A stretch of DNA of 64,000 nt from Enoplolaimus lenunculus (taxonomy: Eukaryota > Nematoda > Enoplea > Enoplida > Thoracostomopsidae): assembly GCA_030248215.1 (NCBI GenBank), contig JASANG010001667.1, positions 1 through 64,000 of the forward strand, read 5' to 3'. Every line of letters begins with the position of its first letter. Positions within the stretch are counted from its first letter, which is position 1. Position numbers and translations under genes: made by a program. The notes under the pieces were generated by a model, which did no database searches, was not told where the DNA came from, and saw nothing but the letters and a program-made list of their open reading frames with translations. This document shows, piece after piece, positions 37,599 to 50,360 of the stretch.

Positions 37599-40500
37599 TC
37601 ATCGTTCTAGCATATTTCGTTTTTGCCATCCAGGTTGAATTGGCGACCGCAATTTGCCCAGCATATTTTGTATGGACCCAATCTTTGACGTCATGCCATT
37701 GCTGAATCCTGAAAATCAATAATTTACACCGGCCAAGTGTCACATATAATCAGCACGCCGTCAAGTGATACATGGTATCATTTTAAATTCAGCATCTATT
37801 AAACGTTTTTGCATTTGTTGAATCATGAGTACATGTTTTTAGAAAAACCGTTTTTTTTCGGTTGGTTGGATTTTTTCGGAAAACACCATCCCGGGCGAGC
37901 ACATAAAACGTGTTTTTTAAAATTTTATTATAAGTCCTCTGCAAAACGTGTTTCCTGTTATTCAGTTACGGACTGTTACGTATATATTTTGAACCCGCCC
38001 TCCGCCGCCCTTCGTTACTGATTTTATCCAGTATTGCAGCTATCCGTTGTATTAAAGGTTATTTGTCTTGTCAAAACCTAGAGCGATATAACGCAAGGTT
38101 AATAAAATTTCGAACTCAACTGTATTTTGGCCTGGAGAGTCATTTTTGCTCTACAGTTAGGGACAATTGACATTTATGGACTCTAATTAGGGTTTAAAGA
38201 CTCTATCCGCTTTTAAATCATTAGCAAATGAATTTCGTCATCAATTTTAAAAATTCACAACATTCTCAAAATTTTACAACCAAAACAATTCCGTTGAGTT
38301 GAACGCCATGTTTGTATTTTACCTTTTATTGTAGATTTCGTTTTGTTAGTTGATTTCCTTGCAGGTATCTTATGAGGTTTCGAAAGCGCCGTGTCCGGCG
38401 CATTGTTTGCAGCAGCGAGAAATGGTAGTTTAGCATCCTATTCAAAATTAAAAACTCATTTGTATTACAACTTAATAGAAACAAGCTATAAAATATATTC
38501 GTGGATTAAATCGTGTGAAATATTTTGGATTTGAAATCCGATTGGCTTTTCTTTCTATTAGCCCTGGCAATTTCTTCATTCTATTATACCGGCGCCACCG
38601 CAAAGATAGGCCCACTCGCTTTAGGGTCCGCTGCCGCATCATTGTTTTGCTTTTCTCCGTATGAATCATTAAACGCCAGCCTCAAAAACGTTTTTAAAAC
38701 GCTTAGCGTACAGTAGATATGCTGTTTTTAACGAACGCTTTAAAACAAATTGAATTTCATCGAGGTAAACATTGAAGGGGCGGTTTAAATCACAGTACAA
38801 TTCGGCAGAACTTTTGGTTACGGCTAAAGCAACATTGACTTTAACCCAAACTGCTAACTGAACGCAACTAACCTGAATAGCAATTTCAAACTTTTGAACG
38901 AACTTGCTAATGGTTTGAAAGCATTCATCGAGATCGAAGCCAGATTCTGGCTCGCATAGATATTCTGCGAGTTCCGAACGTTGGCGCTGTATAGCGGCCG
39001 ATTCAGCTGTTAGCCGGTCCAAAATTGGATTGTACTGCTTAAAAACATTGTCAGTGTTCTTGGATGCCAATGGCGAAAAATCATATATAGTTAATACTTA
39101 CAATCGTAGATCTAACTGGGGTCCCACAGCCTAAGCTCCCCACCAAGGATTAAAACCAAAATTTTGTACGAAGATTTAGCACTAAAGTTGCGTTCGGTTA
39201 CTCGCTCCTGAGCATTGCTTACTCTGTCATGTAATATATATCGCTCCCGTCAAGGATTTTCGAATCCGACATTGTTTACACAAGTACATGAATATGGCAA
39301 ACCTATGGGCTTGAAAAATAGAAAAATACCGAATATGACGATACATGTGTAATGGAAATGGCAACGGACACCGATTTTAAGCAAAAGCAGATATCCGTTA
39401 TACACTCTGCCTATTTTAATGGAAAATAACGCATATGTGCAAACCTATAAAATCACACAAAACATAAAACAAAAAGCTTTGTTGGGTTACGCATATTTTA
39501 CTTGAATCTTTTAAACATCGTGAAACTAAAGGATTCCGAGTTGCCGCCCATGTTACTTTTAGGGCCGTCCCGGTTTCTGGTGGGTCTGTAAAAGAGTAGG
39601 ATTACATTCCAGACTACATTTTTTGCTTAGGCTTAGGCAAAGCTTACGCCTAGACTTAGGATAAGGAATACGCTTTTATACAACGCTTAGGCTTAGGCTT
39701 AGGTTTAGGAATACACTTAATCTACTGTTGCAGCCCTAAAAGTAACATTGGCCCGAGTTGCTGTGAAATTTTATTTGGAAGTGCTCCATAGCAATTGTTT
39801 GTTAAAAATTGTCAAATTTTTTTATTCGTAAATTACTGAAAATTACCATTTGACAGCTCAATTTTATCACAACAGAATAGTTGGAGTGGTTGTGCTAAAC
39901 ACACACCCAGTTGTCCAAGGTTTGAATTTTGGCTTGAAATTAAATTTATACGAAATAAAAAATGTTCGTGATAGAAATAGCGGCCCATGTTCTTTTAAAA
40001 GGCGTCCAGCTGCTTTCTGGTGGGGTTATAAAAGAGTAGCTTTAGATTCTAGATTAGATCTTTGGCTTAGAGTTAGTTATAGGCTTAGGCTCAGGCTTAG
40101 GAACACATTTTTGCAACGCTTTAAGGCTTAGGCTTAGGCTTAGAAATATGCTTAATCTACTGTTACACCCCTAAAGGTAACATTGGCCGAAATGGCAAGG
40201 AAAATAATTTTCAATTGCAGCCTGTTGTCTATGAACACTCTTTAGAATATTGCAAAATACCAATATTCAACATAGAGTTGAAAATATTTAACCGGAACCG
40301 GTGGTCGATTTTCCAAAAAAAGCCGAGGCAGATCTCCGGTTGCTTCATGCAATACATTTTATTGAAGGTAACCCAATGGTGTATATCCGGTAGCCACAAA
40401 ACAACTACTAACCTCCACAAAATCATTCACGTGTGGCAACAGGCCGCTTGTCCCATTGGAAGAATACGTTGCACAAGCAGAATCCGATCGGATTTCGTTG

Positions 40501-43500
40501 ATTCGACCCAATTTTGAACGTAGATCTATGAGTTCATCACGGATACCATCTGCCGATATTCTATTGCAAATCAAAACAAAATACCTGTACGAGCCGGATT
40601 TTGTTGTGTGACACAGAGTGGTTCTTTACGTGCGGGTACCCGCGGGTAAATGCAGGTCGGGTAAAAAATCAGCCGCGGGTATACCCGCGGTTAAAAATTT
40701 GTATCACGCGGGTAACAAATTAACAGTTTTTATTCGCGTCAAACCTTTAAGCGTTAAGGTGCACAACCTATGCTAGTCACTGAGCGGTGAAGAAACAAAC
40801 GACCCGTGCTTTGTTTAAGTTGGGTTTGAAATTTTGCTGTTTCTTGTAAAGCTTTCATGTGTAAACTTCAACGGAGCTATAACGCAAAGCTTCATTAAAC
40901 TGCAAATAGCCGCGGGTAATAACATTGTTATTTGCCTGGGTAAAGCGCGGGTCGTGTAAAAATCCTTACCCACATCCTACTTTTCCATTTAAACATTGAA
41001 TTTCAAAGCATTAGCGTTAGGCAACTTGCACAATGACAGTTATATATACACCAGATAACCTTTGACGTCGTATGGTGCTAGCCACTGAAGCTTTTTGGCT
41101 TCCATACACTACTCGGGGCTCCAGTGCGCAGTTGCTGAGAACTCCGTCGCAGTGTCCTGGGTACACATGAAGTTCCGATTAGGTTACAGGCATAGAAAAA
41201 ATAGCTTAGACAACACTAAGATTTCAAACATGTTAAGAAGCAATAAGCATGATAACCAAACTCCATTTAATGGATGCTGAAGCTTTTGGCTTCAGTGCGC
41301 TGGGTTCTGGATTTTTTTGGCTTCAGTGTCTATTACATTAATACTGTTTTAATAGTTTCCTGGTGTACTCGATAGGTTTGAACTGCCGGCCTCCAGCAGG
41401 CCGAGATCTTAAAATTGGCACAAAAATAGGGCATAATCACATGAGAAAAGTAGGCTGAATTTTAAACAACATCGTTCATTGGTGTGAAAGATACAAGACC
41501 TGTCACCAACTTGTGATTATGCCACACACCTTTGAGAATACGGACACTAAAACTATAGACAGCAGTTTTTCTGTAACCATTGAGAATATTATACTAACTT
41601 GCTAGCATTATTCACAATTTCCATATCATGAAACAGTTGTGTAAGATCAATTCTTTGCCGTTTAATATCCTGAAAAGAATATGCCGCAGTTGTTGCTCTC
41701 TCGTCATTTCGTCACCCAAAATTGAAATTTTTGATATATTTAAATCCAACACAATTAAATTTAACAACAAACTAAAACAAACGGAAGAAAATTTCTATTA
41801 ATAAGCCGGCAGAAGCCACAAAATGCGTTTCGAAGAGGCCAATAGTAGACCAGAAAAAATGCAGGTTTATAAGTTTATTTTAGTCTTCTACGCTAAAATG
41901 TTACTATTTGCTCAATGAATTAATAACAAAACCATGACATACCTGCGCCAATACGTGAACAAATGTACATTTTTCAACATTTTTATTTGACTTCAATTGA
42001 CTGATTTTTTCCAATGACGATAGCTTAAATCCTGCAGCGTTTCCAGTTCGTTTTCCCTTCAATTACAGTATATTACATCTATAATTATTGAACGATAATT
42101 CCAACGTTTAACCGTTTCTCGCATAGAGTATACTGTAAGCAACACGGTGTCAGTTGTATATATATACAAAATACAAATGATTCATAATTCACAATATGTT
42201 CAATACAAAATTTCAACAAAGCGTAAGATAGCACTCCGACCCGAGTCTGAACTCCTGTAATAAGCAGCAATTGTAAAGGTCTTCCATCTGAGAGCAATGA
42301 GTTAAAACCATCTGTTTAATCCGGATATCAAGTTAAATTGAAAATACTCATGTGGAAAGGAGTTAATATATACTGCGACAAATTCGATTTTGTAGCTTAA
42401 TCGGTTTACACAACCCCGCATAGGCACAATATGCTGATGCAAACTTTTGTGACGAAAAGACTTGTGTTCATTTATTACCGCAGATCGCAGTTCGATATAT
42501 TTAACGAATCGTTTTGTGATTTTGGGCTTCTTGCTATTGGATGTTCTGTTTTAGCACTGAGAAGTGTAACGTTAGCACCTGTAGTAGTTGCCTACTTCAC
42601 AAATGGAATACGGTCAACTTACATAGTTCAGGTAGTTTCCAAATAAAAGTATCGTGAGAAAGATTCTTTCCAAGCATTCGTTTTTGTATATTTCTGAAAT
42701 TAATGTCCCGATCGCTACCCGACGTATTAACGCAGCTTTTAGCGCCCCAGTATTCCTCGTTGGGGTGAGCACCTCGCACCCAATGGTTCAAAATTTGGTA
42801 TTTTTTCGCAACAAACCTTTAGTATGACTTTTCATACTAAAATTGCAGGCAAAAGGAATAACGATGTATTCATGTAAAACAAATCTAACAATATTCACAT
42901 ACAAGTTGATAAAAAACAAAACCTCTACAGGATAGTTTTTTACAGCAGGCATATTAAAATGGACCAGGCATTTACCCTATATTGTTGGTTCACACGCTGG
43001 TGTTTTTAGATAAATAGTTGAACGTCTAACTTTGTATAGCTTCAGCAACCGTGTGCATTTTCGCATCCAATTCTGGAGCAGCTGCGGCAATTTGTTCGCG
43101 AAACATCAGAAATGTTACGCGTTGGTGAACACTAGAAAAATAGTTTATTTGAAGAGACATATTTTTTAAAATCATAAAACATTGCTAGAATAAAAATTGT
43201 CTAAAATTGTGAAGAACTTGTTATTATAGTTTGAATTTTTTTAAAATGATATATATAAATTGCTTACAATTTAAGACTAAGCCACGTCTGTTGCTATATT
43301 GAAGTTGATTATGAAAATGAAACGCAATGGAACGCATTTTAACATACCTAGCAGTATCTCAGTTTTACAGCGATAAATAACACGCGTAAAAGCAAACTTG
43401 CTTTGGGACTTTAATTAATTTAATCAAAAACTTTTCAGCGTCGCCAAGCAATTGTTCATCTCCATCAAAATTTATGAGAAGTTCTTCCTGAAAAAGCGAC

Positions 43501-46377
43501 GACAATTTTTATAACGTTGTTTCATTTGTTGTGTATAATAAGTATGACCTTAGACGAGAACTCACAGAAAACACTATCGTTTGGCTAAACCAAAATGCTC
43601 TGTCTCATAGTAATCGAACATATTTGCCAATTGTTAAATCCAATGTATACTTTCGACTCTCGTCTATAACATTAACATAATATCAGCTAAACCAAACGTA
43701 CTTCTGTGGGATCTGGAAGAATTTTGTATAATGCAGTGAGACCATCTGCTCCGCCAAGTGCCTGAATGTTGTTTCGTTCGAGGTCAGAAAATAACTGACC
43801 TTGTTGCTCCCTGAAACGAATTCAAACTGCAGATGTGGGCTAATAAATATGAAGATTTTGTTGTCTAAAGTATATACATAAATTCGAATATAGCCATGCA
43901 ATAAACGATGTGTTCCGCGGCTACTGCTTAATTTTACTTTTGCACAATAAAGTAAACTTTCCTGCATTTAAGTAATCGGAACAAGTTTAATAGTTGAAAA
44001 AGCAAAATTAGTCTACTCTCACAGAGAGTCCCGTAAAAGTGTTAGTTTGACTCAACAATTTTGGCAACGTGCGCACTAGTAAGCCAGTTCATAATTATAT
44101 TTAAACGTTAACACATGCTCAACAAGATCATAGAGATAAACAGCCATATTTTACCGTTTCCAGCGTCGCATTGCCAGACTGACAGCCATGTTGCGTTTGT
44201 GGTTCAAAAGCGATACACGCTGGCTACTTGGCGAAACGTTGGAAACCTGTGACCCGGATCGGTCTCGAATCGACGATGCTTGCGACTGGGTTCGAGGAAC
44301 ACACGGAGAAGAGTCGTCAGAGTCAGATGGCAGCATAAAACAAGCATCGAGCAGGTTCCAATCGGGTAAATTAAACTCGATGGAGCTTAGTCGTGACCAT
44401 AGATTGTTAGACGATGATCTGACCTAAATACGGTATATTATTACAATTTAACAGTTATCTCTGACCTACATACTGTTGTGCTTTTATATTTTTCTTTACA
44501 ATCATAAACGTTCACACGCTTATGGAGTTACGGATTCTCAAATTTTCGAATTTAAGTGTTAGTCCTAAACTAAGACAGATTGTCTGGCATCGTTCCATTT
44601 TGAAAATTTTACGAAGATAGGAAATTTTACAAGTCGGTGAATTAAAGTCGGAAAATTTTTTCAAATATATTTTGGGCTCGGGTCTGTGTTAAATCACGGG
44701 CGGACCGTTTTTCTGCAGGGCTGCAATAGAGCAAGCTTAGCTCTGGACTTATTTTTGCTTAGATTTACGTGTAAACTGATGCTTACGGTCGGCTTAGACT
44801 TACTACTGTTACGGTCCTGTTCTATACGTTGGCCGTAGTTTGTGACCTGTGTGGCAATGCAGAATTTTGTATTTTCAGAGAACATTATGCAAGCAAATGA
44901 TTGTGGAGTCGCAAAATTGCTCAAAACGATGCTGAGATAGATGTGCACTGCAGTTAGAGGGCACGTGTATCCTCGTCAACACCAAACACTGACGTTCGAC
45001 ACATTGAATATTTTAACTTATAGATGGTATATATGCATAATTTGAACGTATATTCAAATTTAACCGATCAAAATTTGTGCATATAATGTGTTGAAAGTTT
45101 CCGAACGTAAATTATATATGTATTCCCAGGTGAGCGCTTCAGCCGGCACTGACGACTGAATGCAAATGTTGGTTTTGATGGGGGCCATAGACAGATCCGG
45201 GAAGGTTGGCGCAGACAGGGGCTAAATTCGAGTAAAATGTTAGAGCGACAGCAATGATGTTGAAATAGTTTTAATATTTGTTTAAAAAATCAAAAAATTT
45301 TCTTCAATCCGCTGTACAAATCACTGGTATAAATGCACGACTTTTATAAATCAATTTATAACAATTGTTCATACTTTTGCGTTTGGAAGCTTGCTCCACG
45401 GCAACTGTTTCATTGTGCCAGGCGGTTGTGGCACACAGCACAAAATATTTGATTTCGATCCGGATGCTAGATTTAATTTTTCAACAGATTTATTAGCATT
45501 AATTGAAATAATAGGAGGTGACGGAGGTGGAGGAACAATAGATATTGGTGCTCCTGCTCGAGAGCTTTTCATTGACATAGGTGGAAGAGGGGGCGGAGGC
45601 AACGGAGGCACTGGTGGTTTCATTGGTGGTGAAACAATAGGAACTGGAGGAGTTACAGAACGAGAGTCACTCCTGCTGAGTGCCTTTGGTTTTGCCGGAG
45701 TAATAGGAGGTGTCAGGATTGCTGGAATAATTCGTTCCCATTCTGTTGCAGTGTGACCATTGATGTTTTTGTCTACTAAAAGCGACCCAATATGTTCAAT
45801 TTGATTCGGCTCGCTGTTGGAAATGCGACTGATAATGCGTTCGACGAGTAATAGCGAGTTTTGCGAACGATATCTTGGATCGAAGGTGCTGGTTTCGACT
45901 GAATGATGAAGATGAGAAACTATTGCTCGGAGTACGGCTTCGTTTGCTGTACCGGAAACCTAAAATCAATTGTAAAACTTTTGTATATGATCATGAAATT
46001 TGTTTATTTCTTAAAATTTCTACGAACAAGAAAAATGCATTTTATTTTAACAGGTTTTGGAATAACTATATTGATTTTCAAGGTATAACAACACCAGCTC
46101 GGAAAAAACATTGCACACATCAATATTTTATATATACTTTCCATCCAGAAATGAAATTCTGCCTACGCCTTGCTGTTGAAGTACGTATCATTTAAGCACC
46201 TGAGTATGTATTTTTGTTCTCAGATTTTTGTAATTATTGCACATCCAGTTGTTTGCGTAAACGTCTTATAACATGCAACTATATTTAGTTTCTTTCATAC
46301 GCAACTTTACTAACCAAGTCAGCCAAGTCGCTAAAGGATCGTCGAATATCCTGAGTAAGTTGCTTGCTCCGGTCCAT
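37599..46377 (-). CDS. Formin (FH1-FH2), INF2/FHDC1 group
   Basis: Exons in transcription order: 46377-46315, 45959-45375, 44423-44155, 43810-43702, 43487-43402, 43131-43031, 42693-42623, 42056-41943, 41669-41599, 40560-40413, 39034-38873, 38721-38590, 38437-38323, 37708-37599; 2136 nt, 711 aa, phases agree. FH1 (from about residue 134) has PPVPPLPPPPLPP. FH2 (about 204-593) opens with MKQLPWSKLP (INF2 MKKLNWQKLP), and has LLNHKRNMAVSL, GNYLNY, GNAAGFKLSSL and RSELAEYLCEP. Formins nucleate and elongate unbranched actin filaments; FH1 recruits profilin-actin. The N-terminus before FH1 is only about 130 residues, with no recognisable DID/GBD, unlike INF2. An in-frame stop precedes the ATG. Exon 38721-38590 is tentative. 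The 39034 acceptor could instead lie 24 nt upstream (in phase). The intron after 43402 is GC-AG. Confidence 0.92.
39550..39748 (+). mobile_element. MITE with perfect 15-bp TIRs and CTTAGG array
   Basis: A 199-bp element with perfect inverted ends ATGTTACTTTTAGGG and CCCTAAAAGTAACAT. The core is an array of CTTAGG hexamers. A second, less perfect copy lies at about 39985-40185, 250 bases away in the same formin intron, and a reverse copy at 1039-1228. It is non-coding. Confidence 0.85.
39985..40185 (+). mobile_element. Second copy of the CTTAGG MITE
   Basis: Collinear with 39550-39748: the cggcccatgttcttttaa start, the tggtggggttataaaagag block, CTTAGG repeats and the CCCCTAAAGGTAACATTGGCC-type end. 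More diverged than the first copy. Confidence 0.75.
40609..40985 (+). mobile_element. GCGGGTAAA repeat element
   Basis: Starts CACAGAGTGGTTCTTTACG and ends near ccttacccacatccta, the complement of the CAGAGTGGGATGTGGGTAAG end seen at 37500. The interior has tandem CCCGCGGGTA blocks. It lies in a formin intron. A related copy lies at about 37135-37498. Confidence 0.5.
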
Positions 46378-46413
46378 TTTTATAGTTGGTATTGTTTGAC
46401 TTTATTTATTTTC

Positions 46414-46556
46414 TGTTGTTGTTGTTGCTGCTGTTGCTGTTGTTGTTGTTGTTGTTGTTTTTGTTTTTGTTGTTGGTGATGATGATGTTGCTGTTGTTGT
46501 TGTTGTTTTTGTTGTTGTTGATGATGATGATGATGTTGTTGTTGTTGTTGTTTTTG
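46414..46556. repeat. (GTT)n/(CAA)n compound microsatellite
   Basis: Mostly TTG trinucleotides with GCT and GAT interruptions. On the formin's strand it is a CAA-rich tract ending about 37 nt upstream of the formin start codon, so it lies in its 5' UTR or promoter. Frames reading through it (poly-Leu, poly-Cys, poly-Thr) are artefacts of the repeat. Confidence 0.9.
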
Positions 46557-46756
46557 CTCTTTTGTTACGACTAAACTTGTCGATCAGACTTTGCAATATC
46601 TGACCTAACACTTATAATGCATTTGCTTTAGCGCAAAAGCCCAAATTTGGTGCTGCTTAATGTGCCCGAATAAAGCCTGCCTATTTTTTAAAATCTAGTC
46701 AATTAAATGCTTTTAGTACGGTCGTCGCTCGCTACACGATTTTAAAATGTTTAGCC

Positions 46757-47046
46757 CTTTCTCACATGAATATTTTCTATTTTCCCTGAGACCTACTTTT
46801 ATGCTAGGATTCGAACTCCAGTGACTGGAGTGGGAGGCGTATACCATCACCACTCAGCTATAGGAGCTCGACGCTCGAGCCCGAGGGGGCTCTCACGTCT
46901 TGTGGTGATTAAGTACTATGTATACGTGTTGCAATTATTCAACACGGTGCGATATATATTATTTAACGTATATACACTGTGCTGAGGTGCCTATAGGCAA
47001 CTCAAGGTGAGAAGGGGTTATAGATAGTAAATTGAAAATTTTTTGC
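46757..47046 (-). mobile_element. tRNA-module repeat, copy 2
   Basis: Inverse copy of 25437-25729 along the whole length. It carries the same A box (TAGCTGAGTGGT) and a B box differing slightly from consensus (AGTTCGAATCC), and the same palindromic GAGCCCCCTCGGGCTC word just upstream of the tRNA-like block. Confidence 0.7.
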
Positions 47047-49989
47047 TTAAAACACAATGTAGCCAGTTTACAGAAGAACCAGTATTGTACTTTATAGAGT
47101 TCTGTGGCAAACTAAACGCCTTAGGTGTCATGAGCAAAATGGAGAACTAAGCCAATTTATTATTGGACCACTTAAAATAATTTCTAATGATTTTGCGTTC
47201 TTGTATGGAAACCGCTTTAGCGTGTGTAAGCTTTGGGAGGCGGTATTCTATATATCTTGCGTAGAGTGCCTTGAAATTGAAGGGGGTCTGTTTGACGCGG
47301 ACCGCCTGAATAGAAAGTAAAAAGTGTCCCTACTACTCGACACAGTCATACCTTCTGTAGCAGAACGTTTTTTGTACCATTTTGACGACGGAAAATGAAT
47401 TGAAAGTTTCAGCCTCATTTCCGTAGTGTGTCGGGAAAGTAAGAAAGGTACCCACAGATCTGTGGTAGGTAAAGAATATTCTGGTGGTTGGATTGAGCAA
47501 CAAAAGTACTTCTAACTTTCCTAGCGATGTTGGACATAGCGGATTGATTGTTTACCAGAATATAATCTAAAATCTATATTGCACTCTAAGTCTTATTTAT
47601 AGACGAGAGGATATACCCCGTGATTTCAGTTTAGTCAATTGCTAGTCCGTTGTGTCATAAAACATATTCACCAGAACAGTAGAACCTGAGGTCTGCCTCC
47701 GGTTCCGGCTAAGGTACAATTTGAGCCGGAGGTCCCGGCAATTTCTCGTTTCTACAACGAAATTTTTAGGGCTCAATATACTAGGTGCGGTTAGTAAATT
47801 TGGTTTTGGTTTTGTCGCGAATAATATAGAAGTTGCATTGCTTAATTAGCTTGTTTGTAACTGTGATGCAATTTTCGAAGTTTAGCCTCCTTAACTGTTA
47901 TCAATAATAACGGCTAAAACAGACCTGTGAAACACATTAAAGTACAGATTATATTTTGCTAAAATAACCGAATTCGACATGCTTTTAATTGCCCAATTAA
48001 TCCCTCTCCTCCGACTCCTGTTTCGGCTTTAATTCCGGCAAGATTTGTCGGCCCCTTGCTCCAGTTATCTTCACCTACAGTTGCAGCTTGATATTCAATA
48101 CACGAAATAGCTTTTCGCTTTGTTTTTTTAACGTTCAGCCTCAGTACTACGACAGCTTTTAACCTGTGAGAATTGATTGCACAAAAGCTTCATGTGTGCT
48201 AAAACTGTACAAAAGAAAATTCAATTTAACTCAAATTAACTTTGCAATCGGCACAAGCCTTTAAAATTTCCGCTTCGGATGCCCAACTATTCTGCTGTTT
48301 AGGGTATTGAACATGTATATACATGTATATTACACTCAGATATTATACATATATATAATATGTATATATTTATACATACACATATATATATATAATATTC
48401 AATAAAAATTTAAATCATAAGTAACCTATCTTATAAACAGCGTTGCAGCTGCAGGCAATGACCGAAACAGCATTTATAAAATAGAAGTTGGTGTTTTTGA
48501 CTGTTGAATTCACTTATCAATACCATGGAGCTTAACGTTCGAATCTTGTCTGTTAAAATTCTTTCAGTATGAGTTGTTAACAGATTCTACCTGAAAAAAT
48601 CACGTTAAAGCAGGGTACAACCGGAGGTATGCTTCTAGCTTCGGCAAAAATTTGTTGAATTAAGCTTTGGGTGTTTTCCGTTATTCACCCAGCCCGCGTT
48701 TGCCCAAAAATGGTTCGATTTTAATAATTTTTGCATATTTGATCTTATGACTTCCCTTAAAGCGCGGCAAATTAGTTATTTGACAATAACAGTTAACCCA
48801 TCGTCTGATTGCAAAAAAATTAACACCATTAAACTATAGTCCGCACGCTTCATCGAACGGTAAATACTTAGTTTGTCAAACTTTTGACAAAATGTTTTGG
48901 GCCCCGAGGAGGGGACTTTGGGACATTAAAAAACCAAATGTTTCAAAAATTGAAATTTAGGCGTGAAATGATCAGGGGAGATCATGAGAAGCTCAAATAT
49001 GCAAAAAAAATTTTAAATCCAACGATTTTGGGCAAACGCGGGCGGGTGGAGGTAACGGAAAAACCCTCTATGCAATTTAAAGAAAATTTTAGGACTTAAT
49101 TTTGATTCACTTCCGGTTTCGGTTCCAGCCCCGCTTTCAATATTGGCTACAGTTCCGGTTCCTGCTCGGTTGTTTCGCCTTCGGTCGAAGGCTTTTCAAA
49201 CCAATACATATTGAATGAAATGAAAAACACAACATACCCGAAATTGAAAGTTTATATCAGGACCGCTACACTGAAAATATTAAAATATTGCGGTATTGTA
49301 AAACTATCAAATTATTAAATGTTTGGCCGGACTCCAAGAGGCGTCCCTTGCACCAGCGGGACAGGAATAGGCTTAGAGAGGAACGGAGCACTCCATCATC
49401 AAAATTTTTGCCGGTCGGTCAGCTTCGATTCTGCTTTTGCTAAAGTCGGTTGAGTTAAATTTTACGCTTTAAGCTTCTTTAGGCACAGGCTTAGGTTTAT
49501 AGGCACATATAGTTAAGCGTAGACCTTTGGCCTAGGCAAAAGCTATGTTGAAGCTCACAGGCGTAGGCTTAGGCACTACAATCGATCGACACAGCGAAAA
49601 TATGAGCTCGAAGCTGGTTATAACCGTCCCGGGCCCATATTTTGCGCCCGCGGGCCCAAGCGGGCCATGATCGGGCTGCCAGCCACCACAAAAGGTGTGA
49701 GGTGGAGAAATTGTAAGGTAAAAGGTCTGAGGTCTCGCCCAGATCCGCCACTCAGTACACACACAACAGATGCGCGCAAAACCTGGACACTGGTCTAAAA
49801 AGTGTTTTCCTGCTATTCGGTTGGACGTTTTGCATAGGAACGTTTATATTCTTATTTTATATTTTCTCATTGACAGATTGAAGTATTTAATTTGCAACCA
49901 CATCACCACTTGTTTAATGTTTTATTTTGCGCTCCATAAGAAATTAAATTTGCGTGCTCGTGTCCATGCGGGCCGGGCTTCGGCCCCCA

Positions 49990-50360
49990 AAACCGGGCGG
50001 TTCCAACCTTGCAGCGACATATAGGCTCGAATCTGTTCTGTCCAGCCGTGCGATAAACACAACTCGAAGCTGTCCCGATTGGGCCGACCGACATAAACGA
50101 AAACAAGCTGTTGCGGCTATCCCAGAAGAGAGCCAACGAAAATATAGGCATGAATGAAACTGTCCCCACCGACCATCAAAAAGGTAGGCTCGAAGCAATC
50201 ACAGCTGTCCGGTCGACGCAGAGAAACATAGGCTCGGTGCTGTACCAGGTGTTAATACCGACTGTCTACTCAAAACGTAGGCTCGAAGCTGTTCCTACGA
50301 CATAGAAAATGCTCCAAACTGTCCTGCGCCGGTCATCCCATCAAAAACATAGGTGCAGGA
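49990..50360 (+). repeat. Diverged tandem array
   Basis: Six or seven degenerate copies of a 50-60-bp unit built around ACATAGGCTCGAAGCTGTCC and a GACCGAC word. Spacing and sequence vary, so it is old. Confidence 0.6.

Noticed and set aside
38669-39070. 133-codon minus-strand frame taken as one exon
   Set aside because: Only its first half is formin FH2; the rest reads through a GTTAGT donor into intron sequence.
43683-43967. 94-codon minus-strand frame
   Set aside because: It overlaps a formin exon in a different frame; the frame that continues FH2 is the spliced one, 43810-43702.
45391-45756. 121-codon Gly-rich plus-strand frame
   Set aside because: Antisense of the proline-rich FH1 exon of the formin; Gly-rich because it is the complement of Pro codons.
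46273-46611. Poly-Cys, poly-Leu and poly-Thr frames
   Set aside because: Produced by the GTT/CAA microsatellite.
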